Origin: Aculops lycopersici
Taxonomy: Eukaryota; Arthropoda; Arachnida; Trombidiformes; Eriophyidae
Assembly: GCA_015350385.1 (NCBI GenBank)
Contig: WNKI01000001.1
Span: forward strand, 11,485,338-11,549,337
Direction: 5' to 3'
DNA length: 64,000 bases
Made by a program: the position numbers and the translations under genes. A model generated the notes under the pieces. The model searched no databases. It was given only the letters and a program-made list of their open reading frames with translations, and was not told the DNA's origin. This document shows, piece by piece, positions 1 through 14,500 of the stretch (the stretch's first letter is position 1; each line of letters opens with the position of its first letter).

Positions 1-406
1 CTTACTCACAGTAGGGGCAAAAGATTTTTATCGCCCAAGGAAGTTTTTTGCGCTCGGATTTCTTTTCAAACAGCCACAGTCTGTGGCCCACAGGATAGCA
101 TAACGAAATGCGACTGCTTCTGTGCTCCTGCGCCGTAGACTAGTCACTTGATTTAACTGATTCTCGTTCGCCATTAGAGGCGAAATGAAATGCTTCTCCT
201 TTGGCGCGCTTTCAGTGAAACTACTTGGCCCATCAATAGTAATAATCTCCTTGCCTACAATTTCTCTCCTACCACTGACTTGGAGTTGAGTTTGTCTGGA
301 TCGATGCTTATCAGCGGGTGGCGTAATTACTTCCGGATCCTCCGCAGACTACCAACGCAACTTGTCTTCCTCTCAACTTGTAACTTTGAAATAAATAATC
401 CTAATG
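1..406. other. Region downstream of adenylyl cyclase, probable 3' UTR
   Basis: This stretch follows the adenylyl cyclase stop on the minus strand. I see no gene in it and no exact minus-strand AATAAA, so the transcript end may lie outside the window. Confidence 0.4.
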
Positions 407-2476
407 CTAACCAGACGACCGGCCACTGGATCCACCGCCGCCCATCTTGTAACTGTTGTTATCAGCACACAATTCCTCAACCCCGTCTTCGGCCTCCAGC
501 ATTGGAGGCGGCGGCTCCAGTCCGAGTTCGTCGTCGTCGTTTAGGAAACCATCCGGTCCCTCTGAGCCCTCAAATTGGTCGCTGCCGCCGCTATCATAAG
601 GAGTTACAACTAAATATGTCGTTAGTCTTCCCTTGCCCTTGACGTCGATGGGCCCACGACATTCGACCTCAAACTGGCCGTGTTTTTGGAGAATCTGGCC
701 AACCTGTTCGCTAACTTGGATGCGACCCAAAATGCCGCTGCTCTCAAGTCGAGAGGCAACATTAACTGTGTCGCCCCAAATGTCGTATGTGGGCTTTGAA
801 GCGCCTGTAGTTGGGCGGTTGTTTGCGTGGTTGAATCACGAGTCAGCTGATGATCTGGTAGGTGTTGTGTTTGGGTCATATTATATCACTATCACTATTC
901 CAGCGCAAGCGCCACCAACTAGGTACCATCTTCTCTACTCACCTACGACACCCGCAATCACGGGCCCAATAGCGATGCCAATCCTCAGACGAAACTCCTG
1001 AAAAGCGTCTACATAATTGATGGCGATGGTAACGGTTTGTTTTTGTTGTAATTTTGGAAGTTATCGTTGAGTTCATTGGTTAGAGTGAGTTGCATAGAAT
1101 AGCAACGGAAGTTGCTCGAAGTTTCGTGATCATTCACTTCCGAGAATGGATAAAGGATGAGTCAGCGTAGAAGTAAGAGCTGAATGAAGAATTATGACTA
1201 GATTAAGAGAAAAAGTTATAAAGTATCCATGACAAAAATTAAAAATTTAGAAATGAAAAATCTGATTTCAAAATCTAAATCTTAATTGAATCAATAAAAG
1301 TGCAACTGTGTTGAGAGTGGCGAGCAGGCAGGAGGAGTAAATTCGGAAAGCGTTCAAAGAGTTCAGCTCGAGGCACAATAGAGTAGATAGAAGGCAGGAA
1401 TAGAACCAAGACAAAGGGGAACAACAATCAAGTTGGCTTAATTTCACGACATCAGCGTCGATTCGATCGGGAAGCCTCAAGGTATCTATTTTGATTTTTG
1501 AAAGCGCGAGGGTAGAGTCCAGACGACGACGACGACGACGACGATGGCGGCGGCGGCGGCATCAAATCATTGTGTTTCGCTCTATTGACGACAAACTATC
1601 GCGATCGTCAATTTTTCTCCGGGCTACAATCCGGCAAAATAGAGATACTCGCGAGAGAAGAAACGCAATAAACGTTGTCTAGAATCCTAAAATCATAGAA
1701 ATCATCTCACCTGCCAACTGGGCTCGCCTGGTAAAGGCGCCGCTAGTCGAAAAGTCATCACAAAACCGATTATAGCTGCGAGGTGCGAGATGCCCATTCA
1801 GTCGCTGCCTTTGATCAGTGCCGGTATCAGGGGCATCAGAACACCAACTGTAACACTAACACTATCAACGACAACGACAACGACAACAACTACAACAGGT
1901 ATTTTGCATTCGTTTAGTGCTCATTTGCCGGTCTCTCGAGAGGTGTTATTTTTTGGAGGCCAATTGTAGTGGTGGTTCTGTGATGAGATACTTACTCCTC
2001 TATGCGCACTAGCTGCAGTTGCTTGTGTATGACGATGGCCGATATGTGTAAAACATGCCACCAATTTGAATTAAAACAATAAAATCTAACACGAAGCTAT
2101 TCTGTTAGCGGTGCGCACAAACGTCCAAGAATAACTATACCAATTGTTGTAGTGTGGACACATTGGATAGTTATAAGAATCCAATAATCATGATTATTTG
2201 ATTGTTGTTATGAAGAAACCATGCTCAAAATCAAGCAAAGAAACCTGCGCCACTTGTTAACTCTCCCAGCCTCCAACTTGGGTGCTTGATTCTTATAAGA
2301 AACCTCCAATAAGAAAATAAGAACAAAGTACAAGTTTATATGAAGGCAACAAATTGATGATAACTGAAGGACTCGAATTAGACTCGCCGACAAATAGAAT
2401 CATCTGAATTGTCGTCTCCTCTTAACGAAGCCGCTTGGATCCAAGTGGCACGTTTAACGATATGCTAATAGCCAAC

Positions 2477-2568
<92 letters not shown>

Positions 2569-5500
2569 CGTACGTACGTACGTACGTACGTACGTACGTA
2601 CGTACGTACGTACGTACGTACGTACGTACGTACGTACGTACGTACGTACGTACGTACGTACGTACGTTACGTACGTTACGTTAACGTTACGTTACGTTAA
2701 CGTTAACGTTAACGTNNNNNNNNNNNNNNNNNNNNNATGACGCGTAGCATGTGCACTATANAGANGTCAGNTAGCAGTGAGATTGANATAANAAGTGTTA
2801 TGAGATAGCATGNGANCGANATGAGNGNGTAGAGTAGAGAGAGAGAGAGCAGGAAAGTCCTTTCTCGTTGCTAAACTAACCGCTCAGTCTCTTTCTGGTA
2901 CCTGTTGTTTGTCGTCGCTTTTTGCCAATCAATACAGTATAAGGTAGTAATAATATTAATATTATTATTTTTAATAACACCAATACTAGCAATAGCAATG
3001 ACAACATGAAGACTTTACAGCGTCAACAACATGGAGAGATTAAAGCTTCAAACTTTAAAGAGATTGCCGACACGACTCTTGGCTGCTGGGTGGCGATCGA
3101 TTGTGATGGACAAGCGCAAAGAGGTTGCTCTTTAGCTCTCTATTGTCTACCGCCAAGTAGAGGCAATCGGTCAAGTGGTCGGGGCGGCAATGGCTATAGC
3201 ATCGAAGTACTGGTTGTGCCATACGCTTTTACAACGCGACTAGCTAGTTGACGCCGTTTGATTAGCGGACACTGATTTGTTGTCAGGTATAAAATATACC
3301 TCCGACGAAGGCTATCGTGTTCAAGATTCGACCAACAATAATACTAATCACTAGAACGAGGAAAAGTACTGAAATGATGGCAAAAACGATAGTTAGGTTG
3401 GAGTCACCCTATTGAAAGCCACCAACATGGCCAAGGGCACCCACCAAACTGCTCAACTTACCCCGATTGATTCTAGCTAAATTTTCCATTAGTGCAGTGG
3501 CAAAGCAAACAATCGTAACAACATTGCTAATAGCCGACTCGTCCAATTGCAGCGAGTGTCTACTACTCAGATGCTTAGATTGCTTCGACTGGTGCTGTTG
3601 CTGTGGCTGCTGTTGTTGTTGTCCTGGATCAACTTGATTGCCGAGCGATGATACCCGAGAGTGTAAAGCCGGACTTGTGCCACTAGAGAGACAGTACGAC
3701 AAGGACGAGCGGTTTGCTCTAAAGCCCCCGACGTCAGGCGAGTGCAGCGGCGTTTCCGGTGCGCCGTCCTACGAACATCAACATCAAATGATTTTATGGT
3801 TGCCATTTTTGGTTTTGACGGAAGCGACAAACGGAAGCCAGATGAGTTTGGAAGGGGTTTTTGAATTGGTGGCGGTTGGTTAGTATTGATTGTTAAATTC
3901 GAGCGAATGATTAATGTAAACCAATTTATTGGACTTGGCCCACGCGACAGTCAGTAGAACGAGATCTAATCTGATAATTGGCGACAATATTATATTAGCA
4001 GGAATCGAGACCAGGAACATTCATCGGCCTAAAATTATAACAAGTTAGGTTTAAGAGAAAGTGAAAGTTTTTTCAGCTTAACCCTTAATTTGCCAATCGC
4101 CTGGTAAGTTTACCTGGATGCGCCCGGAAAAACAATCGCTGGTAGACTGGCCCAGTTTATGGCACCACAGCTTTAAAAAAGATCAACAATCTAATTGGCT
4201 GATAACAAGATAATTGGACCACTGGATAGTCAGTGGGCCTTTTTTCATGATCACGCTCATTAGTGTTAGATGCTAATTGTATCAGACGAGTTTTGTTTCT
4301 TCGTTGTTCGTTACTGGCGTCATAAAACTCGGACCAAACTTTGAAAATGTCCACTGCTACATTTTCTAGGCTCACGTTTTCGCCACACCAACAGCAGCTC
4401 TTGTTGAAGAACTAACCTCGAATTAAATCAGTAAAAGTGTAGCGAGTCAAGATCTACTTACAATCGTGCAATCGGAAGTCCGGCGGGTGACATCAAAACA
4501 GGCGGCCATGTAGGTGCTTCCTATGGTCTTGATCTTCTCGATAGTCCTGAAGGCTGGAAGCGATAGCATCTGATCAAAGTCGCATATAATCTCATTGAGC
4601 AATTGAAGGCATTTCAATCCTTGCTCATTAAGATTGTTCTCCGTGTAGAAGCTTTCTGTTATTGAAATGTCGTAATTTGGAGCGATTCAAGTTTTGAAAT
4701 ACAAGTTATTAGATTAATCGTGTGAAATTCTAAGTTCATTGTCGCATGATAGGGATCTGGTCGGAGTCGATTACGAACCATAGTTTGGTATTGAGGCAAA
4801 CATCACAGCACAGGATGGGTGCTGCACATTTCAAGGTTCATTAACGAGGTAGGTTTACGACATTTGACGTGTGACGTCACCAAAAGTTCCATTTAGTGGG
4901 CGAACATCAGTTTGTTTTGTGGTATGGGAATCATCGAAGTTGCGTTTGTGGTGATAAGAGCAGTAGCAAAATTAGTGGAAGTGGTAGCCCAAAGGAAAAA
5001 CTCACAGTCATCCACAAGAAGTTGTTGTTTCCGTGTCCAATGATTGTTATGTAAGTTTGGTTGGCATTATCATCATGATCAGATCAAAGTGGTGGTCAGT
5101 TCAAAGATAAGCGACAATCAAGCGGCAAATAGTGATATTCGGATGGCAGAGTATAAACGGGAAGCGGTTAGCAAGTTTGTTCAACGACAACAAAATCAGA
5201 AGTCACAGAGTTTACATCTTACATCTACACTATCTCACGGCAAACTCTATTTGACATTCACGCTCGAGAGTCTGTTGTTATAACTGTGAGTCTAGGTTGA
5301 GTTGGATAGTCATAATCTCCGAAAGCGTAAAAAGAACTTTGAACAGATTTGAATGGTTGATGTCATGATTGTCTAGATGACAACAAATAGCCGAGTGACT
5401 GACTACTCCGATGCCGTTCTCTTTGTTGCCCGAGATCAAACAGCCATCTTGTCGTCATCATGAATATGACCAAGCCTCTACAGTTAGCCTATGACCAGAA

Positions 5501-8500
5501 TCACTCCGCAGGATAGCAAGAGGGATTGCATTGCATAACACGATGGACTCTACTGAGGCGCTGGCCATCATTGTAATGGCCAAATTCCTTTGAATTGGCC
5601 ATAAATAATCTCAATTCATCGCAACCTTGACAAGATTGGTGGCGGAGGCTATTGTTGTTTTATTATCCGACACAATAAGGATAATAGATCTGTGCGTATT
5701 CTTCACGGCTATACTCAATAAAACATATCAACAATTATTATTATGTAATACTAAATTGGGTACTACAGCAACCACAACTTCGTCGAATTTAGTCGAACAG
5801 CCTCTTTAACATCAACAAAGTTATCTTCTTGGATCACTTGAATGGCCATGAGAGTTGGAGTTGAAATCGGATTCCCACATAAAATTGGCTCGTCAACATC
5901 AACTACAACTACAACGAGTACCATTCACGAGCACATTATAGGAGCCAGTAGAATGAGATTTAACTTGAAGATTTAGTATGTGGTGAAGATAAAAGAGTCG
6001 GCCATTGAGCTCTGAGCTTGCGTCTATTGGAAAGACTCGATGGTTATATCAAAGAGAGGCGGCTCAATGAACTGCCGATAAGCTTAAGCCGATTGAGCAA
6101 ATAGACTACTGAGTTGGTTGTAGCAATCACTGAAAGTTTGGCGACTAAACAGGGAGTAGCAATAGCGGTAGTTATGGCAGCATCAATAGTGATGGTCAAA
6201 GTCAAAGGATACTTACAGATTCGTGGTATAATTGATCGTAGCTGACGGTTGTGTTGTACAAATATCGTTTGAGTACGTGTGGCGGTAGGATATTCTCCAA
6301 TAGAATGCGATTTATCTCGCCAACCGTCTGCGATTCAACTCTATCGCTTTCCAATTGCTCGTTCCATTGGATATTTAGACTTAATATGTACTCCACTTGC
6401 CTGTCTATGAGATGCAATATCACGGCTATCATCACAATGTAAAATAAATGACTCAACTCTTGCTTATGATCCAAGAAAGACCAGTTGTTGCTTTGGGTTG
6501 CTAGGAATTCTTTTAGTGTGTCCAGCATAGTGGCTGGTGGATTGTTGATGATAACATAGAATATTATAGTCGACGAATGGATCATGAACTTGAGCCAAAC
6601 GTTGATTCGAATAAATATGCTCGTTGCTGTCATGGCCACTATAATAGTAAAGGTATAGTACTAGTTTGGTAGTAAATGGTGGTACGATTGGTTAGAAGCT
6701 TCATTAGGTCGTTTGATGATTCATCTTAAGTCCCGAATCATTTAGCTTACCCAGGAGAAGGCGCAACTCAGTGAGTCGGCCAATGAAACCTCGGACATGC
6801 TCTCCGCATTGAGGAAGTCTATTTCGTCAGGCTAGATAGTTTTGGTGTTGGTGCTATGAGTTAGCTTTGAAGATGGCAACTACATTGGCAAGTCTAACAT
6901 TTGATTTGATTTATCTCATTACTTACCACAGTCAGGTCGATAAGTTGTAACATCGTCAGTGAGGTTGATATGATTAGCCATAGTAAAATTCTGAATTGTA
7001 GATTGATCTACATTTCGGATCAGTGGATGAAGTATACATATAGTCAAAAATTTTGGTTGGTAATGAAGGCAAAAAGAATCCATAGACATAACACAGGGTA
7101 GGCAAAACCGGTTAAATTTTGTGTGACGAATTTTGAAAAGTTCGCTCGCGTATATATGAGTGAATTGTTGTAGTGGGGGCCAATGGAAAATTAAAATTTC
7201 ACCCATAACATTGTGGTCGTCATGATAATATTTTGTGGTCAAATCATAATTGTTATCCATTAGATTGCGGACAGTATCCATGTCAATGATACGGATTCAT
7301 ATTTCCATATATTTAAATCCAATCATTAAACGTAGGGTAAGGGGAAATAGGAAGTGATGTTAGTATTAGCAGTCCCAATGACTATCAAAGGGAACACTCA
7401 GCATGGTAGTGATAAGAGTCAAATACTCCATACCAATCGTACCAAGAGAATCCACTATTTACAGGACTTGAGTATCACAAACAAGTAATTGAGAAGTTTC
7501 AACGCTAAATAAGAAGTTAATTGTTATCAAGAAGCCGAAAGAGTGGTGGTCAGAGACTAGTCGGTAGCACGAGTTTAGTGTCGCGGAGTTGCCATCTTGG
7601 TATCGAGAGACTCAACAATACCACTACTACCTTCGGCTACTATTTAAGAGTTGAAACCGGAACCATAGCCGTCGCTCAGAGGAATCCTGTATTGTTATCT
7701 CTTAGGTAGCTCTTCCGTTGGCTTTGGATCAATTGATAGGTGGATTGATTGGTAGACTCAATTGGTAGCGATAGGTAAAAGTTGAAGTTGCCCGCGAGCT
7801 GGCGGGTGTCGTGTGGCGCTTGGTGACGGGTTTACTACACTCACAGAGCCACCAACAATCATTAGGTTGATATGCGTAAAATAATCATGGCAACAACAAC
7901 TATTATAACTTAATTGGGCGCAAAAACACCACTTCCCTCCATCGAATGTAGCGTCCGAACGCCACTACAAGATTTCCATTGAATAAAGCCACCGAGAGAA
8001 GTCAGCTAAAAAGAAAACCTTTGTTGTGACCGTTTGTCACCAAATGATATTCCCCAAATGTGTATGCGCAAATAAACACTGGGGACTACCTGCAAAAGGA
8101 TAAATGGATTGATAGAAAGATCAATTGGGGGATCCGGCGGAATTGGTGGACACACACGCGCACAAACTCAATTCTACTGCAAAAACTCTGTCTCTTTCGT
8201 CCTTTTGCCTCTGGGGAACACAACAGAGTCGATGGCACCAAACTCCAGCTCAACCACCATCACTACACTAGTGCCTCTGTTTTCCTATTGAAACTTGGAA
8301 TTTAGCCATCATTTAACAATCAACGACGACAATCAAGTCGCGGCCTTTACACAATATAAACAACAGTAATGGTGCGCGAGAGACAGAGCTCAAGTGATAG
8401 CAGTGTAGGAAGAGAAGGACACCACTCAATTGTTGGCTACCTGAGGCGGGCGCCATAAAATTTCCTACTTGTTAGCGCCACCATCAACTATCTACTGACT

Positions 8501-11500
8501 CTCTTTGGAAGCGAAACAGCCAGATAGTACGAGTTTCTAACCAGGTTGCCACAGGGGTAGATGTGGAAGGAGAAAGTGAGCCACACTCAGAGTAAACCTA
8601 CAAAGAAACTTTTAGCTTCCAGGCTGCAAATAAGGTGACAGTTCCCTAGCTAACGCTTCGGCCAACGACCGACTTCAACTGATATTGATAGAGTCAAGAT
8701 ATCGCCCGCTAAGAAGTATAAATCAGGTGACTTGGGATGCGCTTTTTTGTTTGTTGGACTAGAATGTGGACATTAGTTCAGTTTGTCTCCTAAATGAGAT
8801 ATCCAAATCCAATATTAATGCCTGGCAAATGATTGCCACCAAACGAGTTCGTTTTTTTCTGGCTCTGTTGTCCGGAAGCATCGTTTCCCTTATCATCATT
8901 GTTTACTAGAGGATAAAGACTTGAACTGTTCAACTGGTGGTTAGTTGAAAGACTACAGGGATTCAAAGCCAGATAAGCAAGACGTATTGTAGTTTTCTAC
9001 GATACGTTGGAAACTAAAAAGAAGCGAGAAAGTTCCGGATGAAGTTCTAGTCCACTCTGCAATCAACAAGTGATTGGTTTGTGGAGATAAGCATTGAGCC
9101 ACACTATAGCGCATTGCTGCACTAATGAAGCGCTCACAGTATGTCACCGAATTGGAACCATCTGTTGATGGTGACGGTCACACAATTGGCCTCGGTTAAC
9201 AAAACAATTTTGATGAATTGACCGTCAATTATATTGAGAAGTGGGGAGCCCATTTTGCGGTTGCCAAAAGCCTTGATTTGACTCAATTTTCATGTATACT
9301 ACAATTGAGAGTGCTGGCTCAACTAACGGCGTAGGTGGCGCTAAAGTGACTTACTATTACCTCCGAGATGAGTCCTAAGTTATGATTTGAACACAAGAGA
9401 GCCGATGGCCAGTATAAGAACATATGGAATTTCTGTAAGACCACCACTGAGTTTAGTAGGGATTTGAATGGAAACAAACCGCTTGCAAACACAAGACACT
9501 CCCTTGGTTTTTTTGTACCTGGTAAACCTACTAATATCAATTAAACTTTTAGGCCAGCGCTTATTGAGATTAACCAAGTTGACTCTAGACTCATGAGCCG
9601 CCACCAAGGTGGTCACTGCAACGACTTAATGTCAGCCATGGACTTCAAATGATCAGTGGGGAGAGATTTCCGATCTAGTGAACAGCAGAGTTAATCCCCA
9701 TTGTTTGAGAAAGTTTTGTAAAAACAAACTCTTGCAAACAAACCGTGTGAAAGTACAGCTGATAGTGGAGATAGAATGACAAGACAACGCAAGATGGCAT
9801 CGGATGTTTGTTGGCGGCAACTCGGGCTGTTGTAGTTGTAGCATAACCAGGTATGCGTTCATTAGATAGTACTAATAAACCTCTAGGGTTAAGTCGAAAC
9901 GACAGTCCAGACTGGAGGGTGGAATAATAGATACAATAGAATGGATTCCAATCAACTGCGACCACTGACAAGTTTGATAAACTTCTCTTTCTTCAATGCA
10001 CGTCAGTTGAGGAGAACAAGGATACCTCAGTCGCCCCTGGAATCTGGGATCTTCAACCGTCTTTTTGTGAGACATTAGAAGAAAAGGAGCGACTCAAAGT
10101 GTAAGCCGAGACAAAAGACCACTAACTGTGCGCGCAAAAGTCAATTGGATTTGATTTAGCCCACCTGAAATTCTATGAAACTAGATAGGACTAGACTAGA
10201 GCAAGCGAAGATTATTATAAAGAGCAATTATAAGGCTGGTTATGTTTGTTTAAATAATCGAAGCACCGTGAGGAATGTGATCTAATTAAGTGCGCAACTC
10301 TACAGTAGTGTGACGTTAGGCTGCCACTCTGTCCAACGTAGCGACGACATTTCAATTAGAGTTGAGAATTTAGCTGGCCACTTGACTCTGGCTGGTGGTG
10401 TGATCTAGTCGACACTTTCTTTGGTAGCGAGCTAGTGAGGTCCCGGTGAAAATTTAGACAGTGAAAGCTGAGAAAGTCACAAGAAGTTGATCACACCCAC
10501 TTACCTTTCGCGATTTGGCCTGCGTATAAATAATGGACATTAGAATGATGGCCAGCAGGAAGACGAATCCAATCACAGTGTGAGTATAAATTGGCATTCC
10601 GGGGATTAGGCATTTGATGGCCAATATGGAGAGCGTAATCAGGGCCACGCAAATAAGATATAGATGAAATAGAGGGTCCGTTTCTATTAGCGCCCGATTG
10701 CTCGGCGACTTGACAACGTTTTTTTTCGCCTTGGAACCCCCACGGCCACTGGCTGACGCTTTACCACCACCACCAGCCTTCCCGTCGGCAAACGAAAGGT
10801 TACCTGGCTTGCTTCTAGTTGAGTTGGGAGAACCCGTCCACTTGTCCCCCTTCTGGCCACCCGCAACGCAAGAGATTGACACAGAGTCGGCGGTGGAGTT
10901 GATCTCTTTATCGGCCTTTGACTTCTTATTGTTTCCATTGTCGCCATTAAGACTATCAATCCTATGACCTCCGAGTCCAATGCAATCAATGAAGAAGAAT
11001 TGTTTCCAAGCGCTGGTGACGCAAATTGTTGCCGTTGGTCATTGTTATTATTGTATCAGGGTTAACGTCGTTCCAACCAATTGGTTCGATTCGGTTTGGT
11101 TCGGTTCCGTGTGGCATGTGCATATATTATGAGTATGATAATCCAGGTTTATTAGTTGAATTGTAATACTGGAAGCGGATATAGCAAATCAAAGGGATGC
11201 TACTGGTGGGTAGCTTAATATTGAGCAATGAATGTTGTCGCTATAATTCAGATTTAACGGCAACTTGTTTTATTTGCAAGTTCATTTTCACTCTGCTAAG
11301 CTCGTAACCCCATGAAAACGACGAGGATGACAAGTGAAATCCTATCTAGTTGCGCGAGGGACTAAATCAAAACTACATGTGGCCAAAATGTAACATATGA
11401 CATAAAGTTTGGCGCGCAACTTGCACCCAAACGATAAAACTGCTTGCAAGTTTGATATCCGATAACTGACTGTCCGCCAGATAAAAGTTCCAAGTTACGA

Positions 11501-14500
11501 CAATCGCCGTCGACTTGTAACCTTCAGATGATTTGTGCAAGATCTCGACTGACCCCATGAATCGAACGCTACCACCTGCAGTTGCAAATCAACTGAGCGG
11601 CAGTATTAAAGTTGGTGGCAGTTTAGCCGTCGTTCGGTAAGCATCAATAAAATAAGGTTATCATGCTCATTTAACTTGATGGTTACGACGACGACGGCGA
11701 CGACGAGACTTATAAGCGACCAGCGCAAACGTTTACAGATCAATTGGGATTCGCCGACGTTTTGTGTCTGGATCGACAATCGAGCACATGAGCCAATCAA
11801 TTGGTTGCCTGGCTGGAAAGAGGGTGAATCTCCAGGTATTATTGCCATTGTTATTTTTGCTATTATGATGTTAGCCTCATCACATGTATCCACGAACTCA
11901 GCGGCCACCAGAAACTCGTTGCGTCCATGCAAATTTGCACGCAATTTAGTCTAGGCAAACGAATGTCTTCCCACTAGGAAAATCCGTTTAGTTGCTCGGT
12001 TGTTCAGTTGGCGCGATTGTTTCTCTAGTCTTTTCGCTTGCAAAAACTTGGATGAGACTAGATCCTACTAACTTGTGCTATTCATTACAGCAAACAGAGC
12101 AAAGCTTAGCGTGTGAGAGGTAGCTAAAACACTCGTCGTCGTTACATACTAAGAGACTAGTTCCTCGCCACCTACAACAACAACACCACCACCACCACCA
12201 CTGCTGCTCTGCCTCACCTCCAACGCGTCACTTACACAAGAGCAATTTGGTACAATTGAATTGGCTATCATTACGAATCCGCTTGAGCTGGCCGAGAGTT
12301 TTGCTATCATTCGTTTACCATCGAATTGCGCCTGTCGTCAGCTGGGCCAACTTTGGTTTGCAACGCAAACCTATCAGCTGGTCGCCAGTTCGGCAAAAGT
12401 AACTGCAATTGCAACTGCAACTGCAACAGCTACATGACGATTACCTATCGAGAGTAGAGCGAGAAAGACAACTGATATAGACGCAATATAAATTCTCAGC
12501 AGCTGCTCATTTGATTCTCAATTACCTGAGTCATTGGCGGTGATTTTGTCTCGCGCAAGTCAAAATAACGCAACGCAACTGAATGCAACTCGACACTAAA
12601 CTAAGTGGACCAAAGAAGTAAGCTGGCCGTTTAGTGGTTAGCAGTCCTCGATAACTTTGCTGTCGTTGCTCTTGTTGTTTGCCTAGAGAATAGGTAACAA
12701 CAATGGGAAGCGACTGAATTAATGTCGGAACGAGAAAAGACAAGACAAGTCAAGTCAAGTCAAGTCCAGGTATAAAGTTCATAAAAGATGAGAGCGCCAG
12801 AAATGCGCGAATGTTTCTCGGCAGCTCGTAAATTATTTAACGCTTAGCGAGCGCAACCTTCTCACTAGCTACCTGTCAACTGATTGGCGACGGCGGCAAA
12901 TAGCCAAAATAAGACACAACCAATCAACATAACCACCGTTTTGCCGGTTGGAGTCTTGGTTAGATTTGGGTTGTCTTTCTCTCTTCTTTTATCTTTTTCT
13001 ATAGCATGGCAGTTGGATGGGCGGCGAGAATTGACAGGGAGGCGAATGCGCGATCGCAGAGTCACCTAGCGACGGAACGAGTGAGCTGAAAAACAATGTG
13101 TGATTGTACTTACCTGCCCAGCGGCATCTCCGCAATCGCGGTCTTCATTGTCTCGTCAACCTTAGCATGAATCTCTCGGTATTTCTTCAGACTCGACTCC
13201 AGCGCCATGCGCCGCTGGGTGAAATCCATGGCGCTACTTGTTGGCCGAACACGAAGTTTCTCTATATAAGCCTTGAGTTTTTCCGATTGGCCCATTCGAG
13301 CCACCAGCGGCGAGGCATTGTCCTTCGACACTCGCGGACCAACTCGCTCCGAAATCAGGTAGGTGGTTTCGCTGTCGTCCGAGAGTCGAGTTGCCGTTAT
13401 AATTAAACTTTGGCGTCTAGTTGGATCCAGCGATAACAAGTCGAGGGTTCGCTGGGTGATGTGTACGAAGCCCGGCTGGCCACTGTGCTCCATGCGACTC
13501 GCTTCCATGGCATCGAAGGACCAAATGTCAAACTGCCACTTCCGCAAACCCAAGAGGCCGGACAAAACTGAACCGGAATGGATGCCAATTCGCATATCAA
13601 TATCCACGTTTCGCGACTCTCTAATTGAGTTAATAATTTTAATCATCTCCAATCCCATCAGCAGACACTTGGTTGCATGATCCTCGTCGTATTCGGGAAG
13701 TCCAGAGACGCAATAGTAGCAGTCGCCAAGTAGTTTGATCCTTAAACAAGAGTATTTCTCGGCCGACTCATCGAAACGACCATAGAGCTCGTTGAGGGTT
13801 TCCACAAGCTCGGCGGGATTTAGCTTGTCAGTTAAATTCATGCTATTCACAATGTCGGCATATAAAATAGTTACATTCTCATACTTTTCAACGTATAAAT
13901 TATAAAATGGTTTGAATGGACGAGATTGTCGCTTGCTAATGCGTGCAATGGACTCTCGAATCTCAGATCTAATTTGCTCAATTAGATGCTGAGGAAAGCA
14001 CGAGCGCAACAATTGTTCCTGTTGCTCCTTCTCATAGTTCAGCTTGTAAGTCGATTGAATGCAATACTTGTGATTCAAGAAGGTTCTTCGGATTGCTATC
14101 TCAAGTAGAAAGGTAATTTGAAAGCCAATCATGGCACTTGACGCATAGAAGATGATATCGGCCACCGAGTAGAGCGTCAGGTAATCGGCGCGACAATTAT
14201 TATCCCGCCGACTGATATAAGTGACCGCAATCTCAAAGGTGGCAATCACAATGGTCGCTGCCCAAGCTTGAATTCGCGAGGGAAAGGGAAGAAAGACATG
14301 GTTTGTAATTATAAGATAATAGGTTCTTCGAATGCTAGCCAACGGGGTGGCCTGTCCATTGACTAGCGCGCAGATGGCACCACCTGTTGTATCGAGACGA
14401 AGGTTAGTGTTAATACATTGAGCAAGTTATTGTTGTTGTCGTTCACTTCTTCTTTGGTATCGATTCAACTACTTACTTGCCTCGCCAAATATCATGGCCA

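Noticed and set aside
190..1001. Plus-strand frames over the adenylyl cyclase C-terminus
   Set aside because: Antisense shadows of the C2 exons, which match the cyclase family on the minus strand.
2668..2715. CGTTA/GTTAAC units as a telomere-like array
   Set aside because: They are not the arthropod TTAGG repeat, are short, and grade directly out of the ACGT tract.
2435..2740. Open frame encoding Arg-Glu then VRTY repeats
   Set aside because: It is a translation of the GA and ACGT microsatellites and runs into N.
8840..8909. Plus-strand hydrophobic stretch (VRFFLALLSG then SIVSLIII)
   Set aside because: Short, no start or neighbouring exon, and inside a cyclase intron on the opposite strand.
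12865..13065. Minus-strand frame with one hydrophobic segment next to cyclase exon 2
   Set aside because: Not needed: exon 13114 joins in phase to 11012, and the frame has no cyclase similarity.
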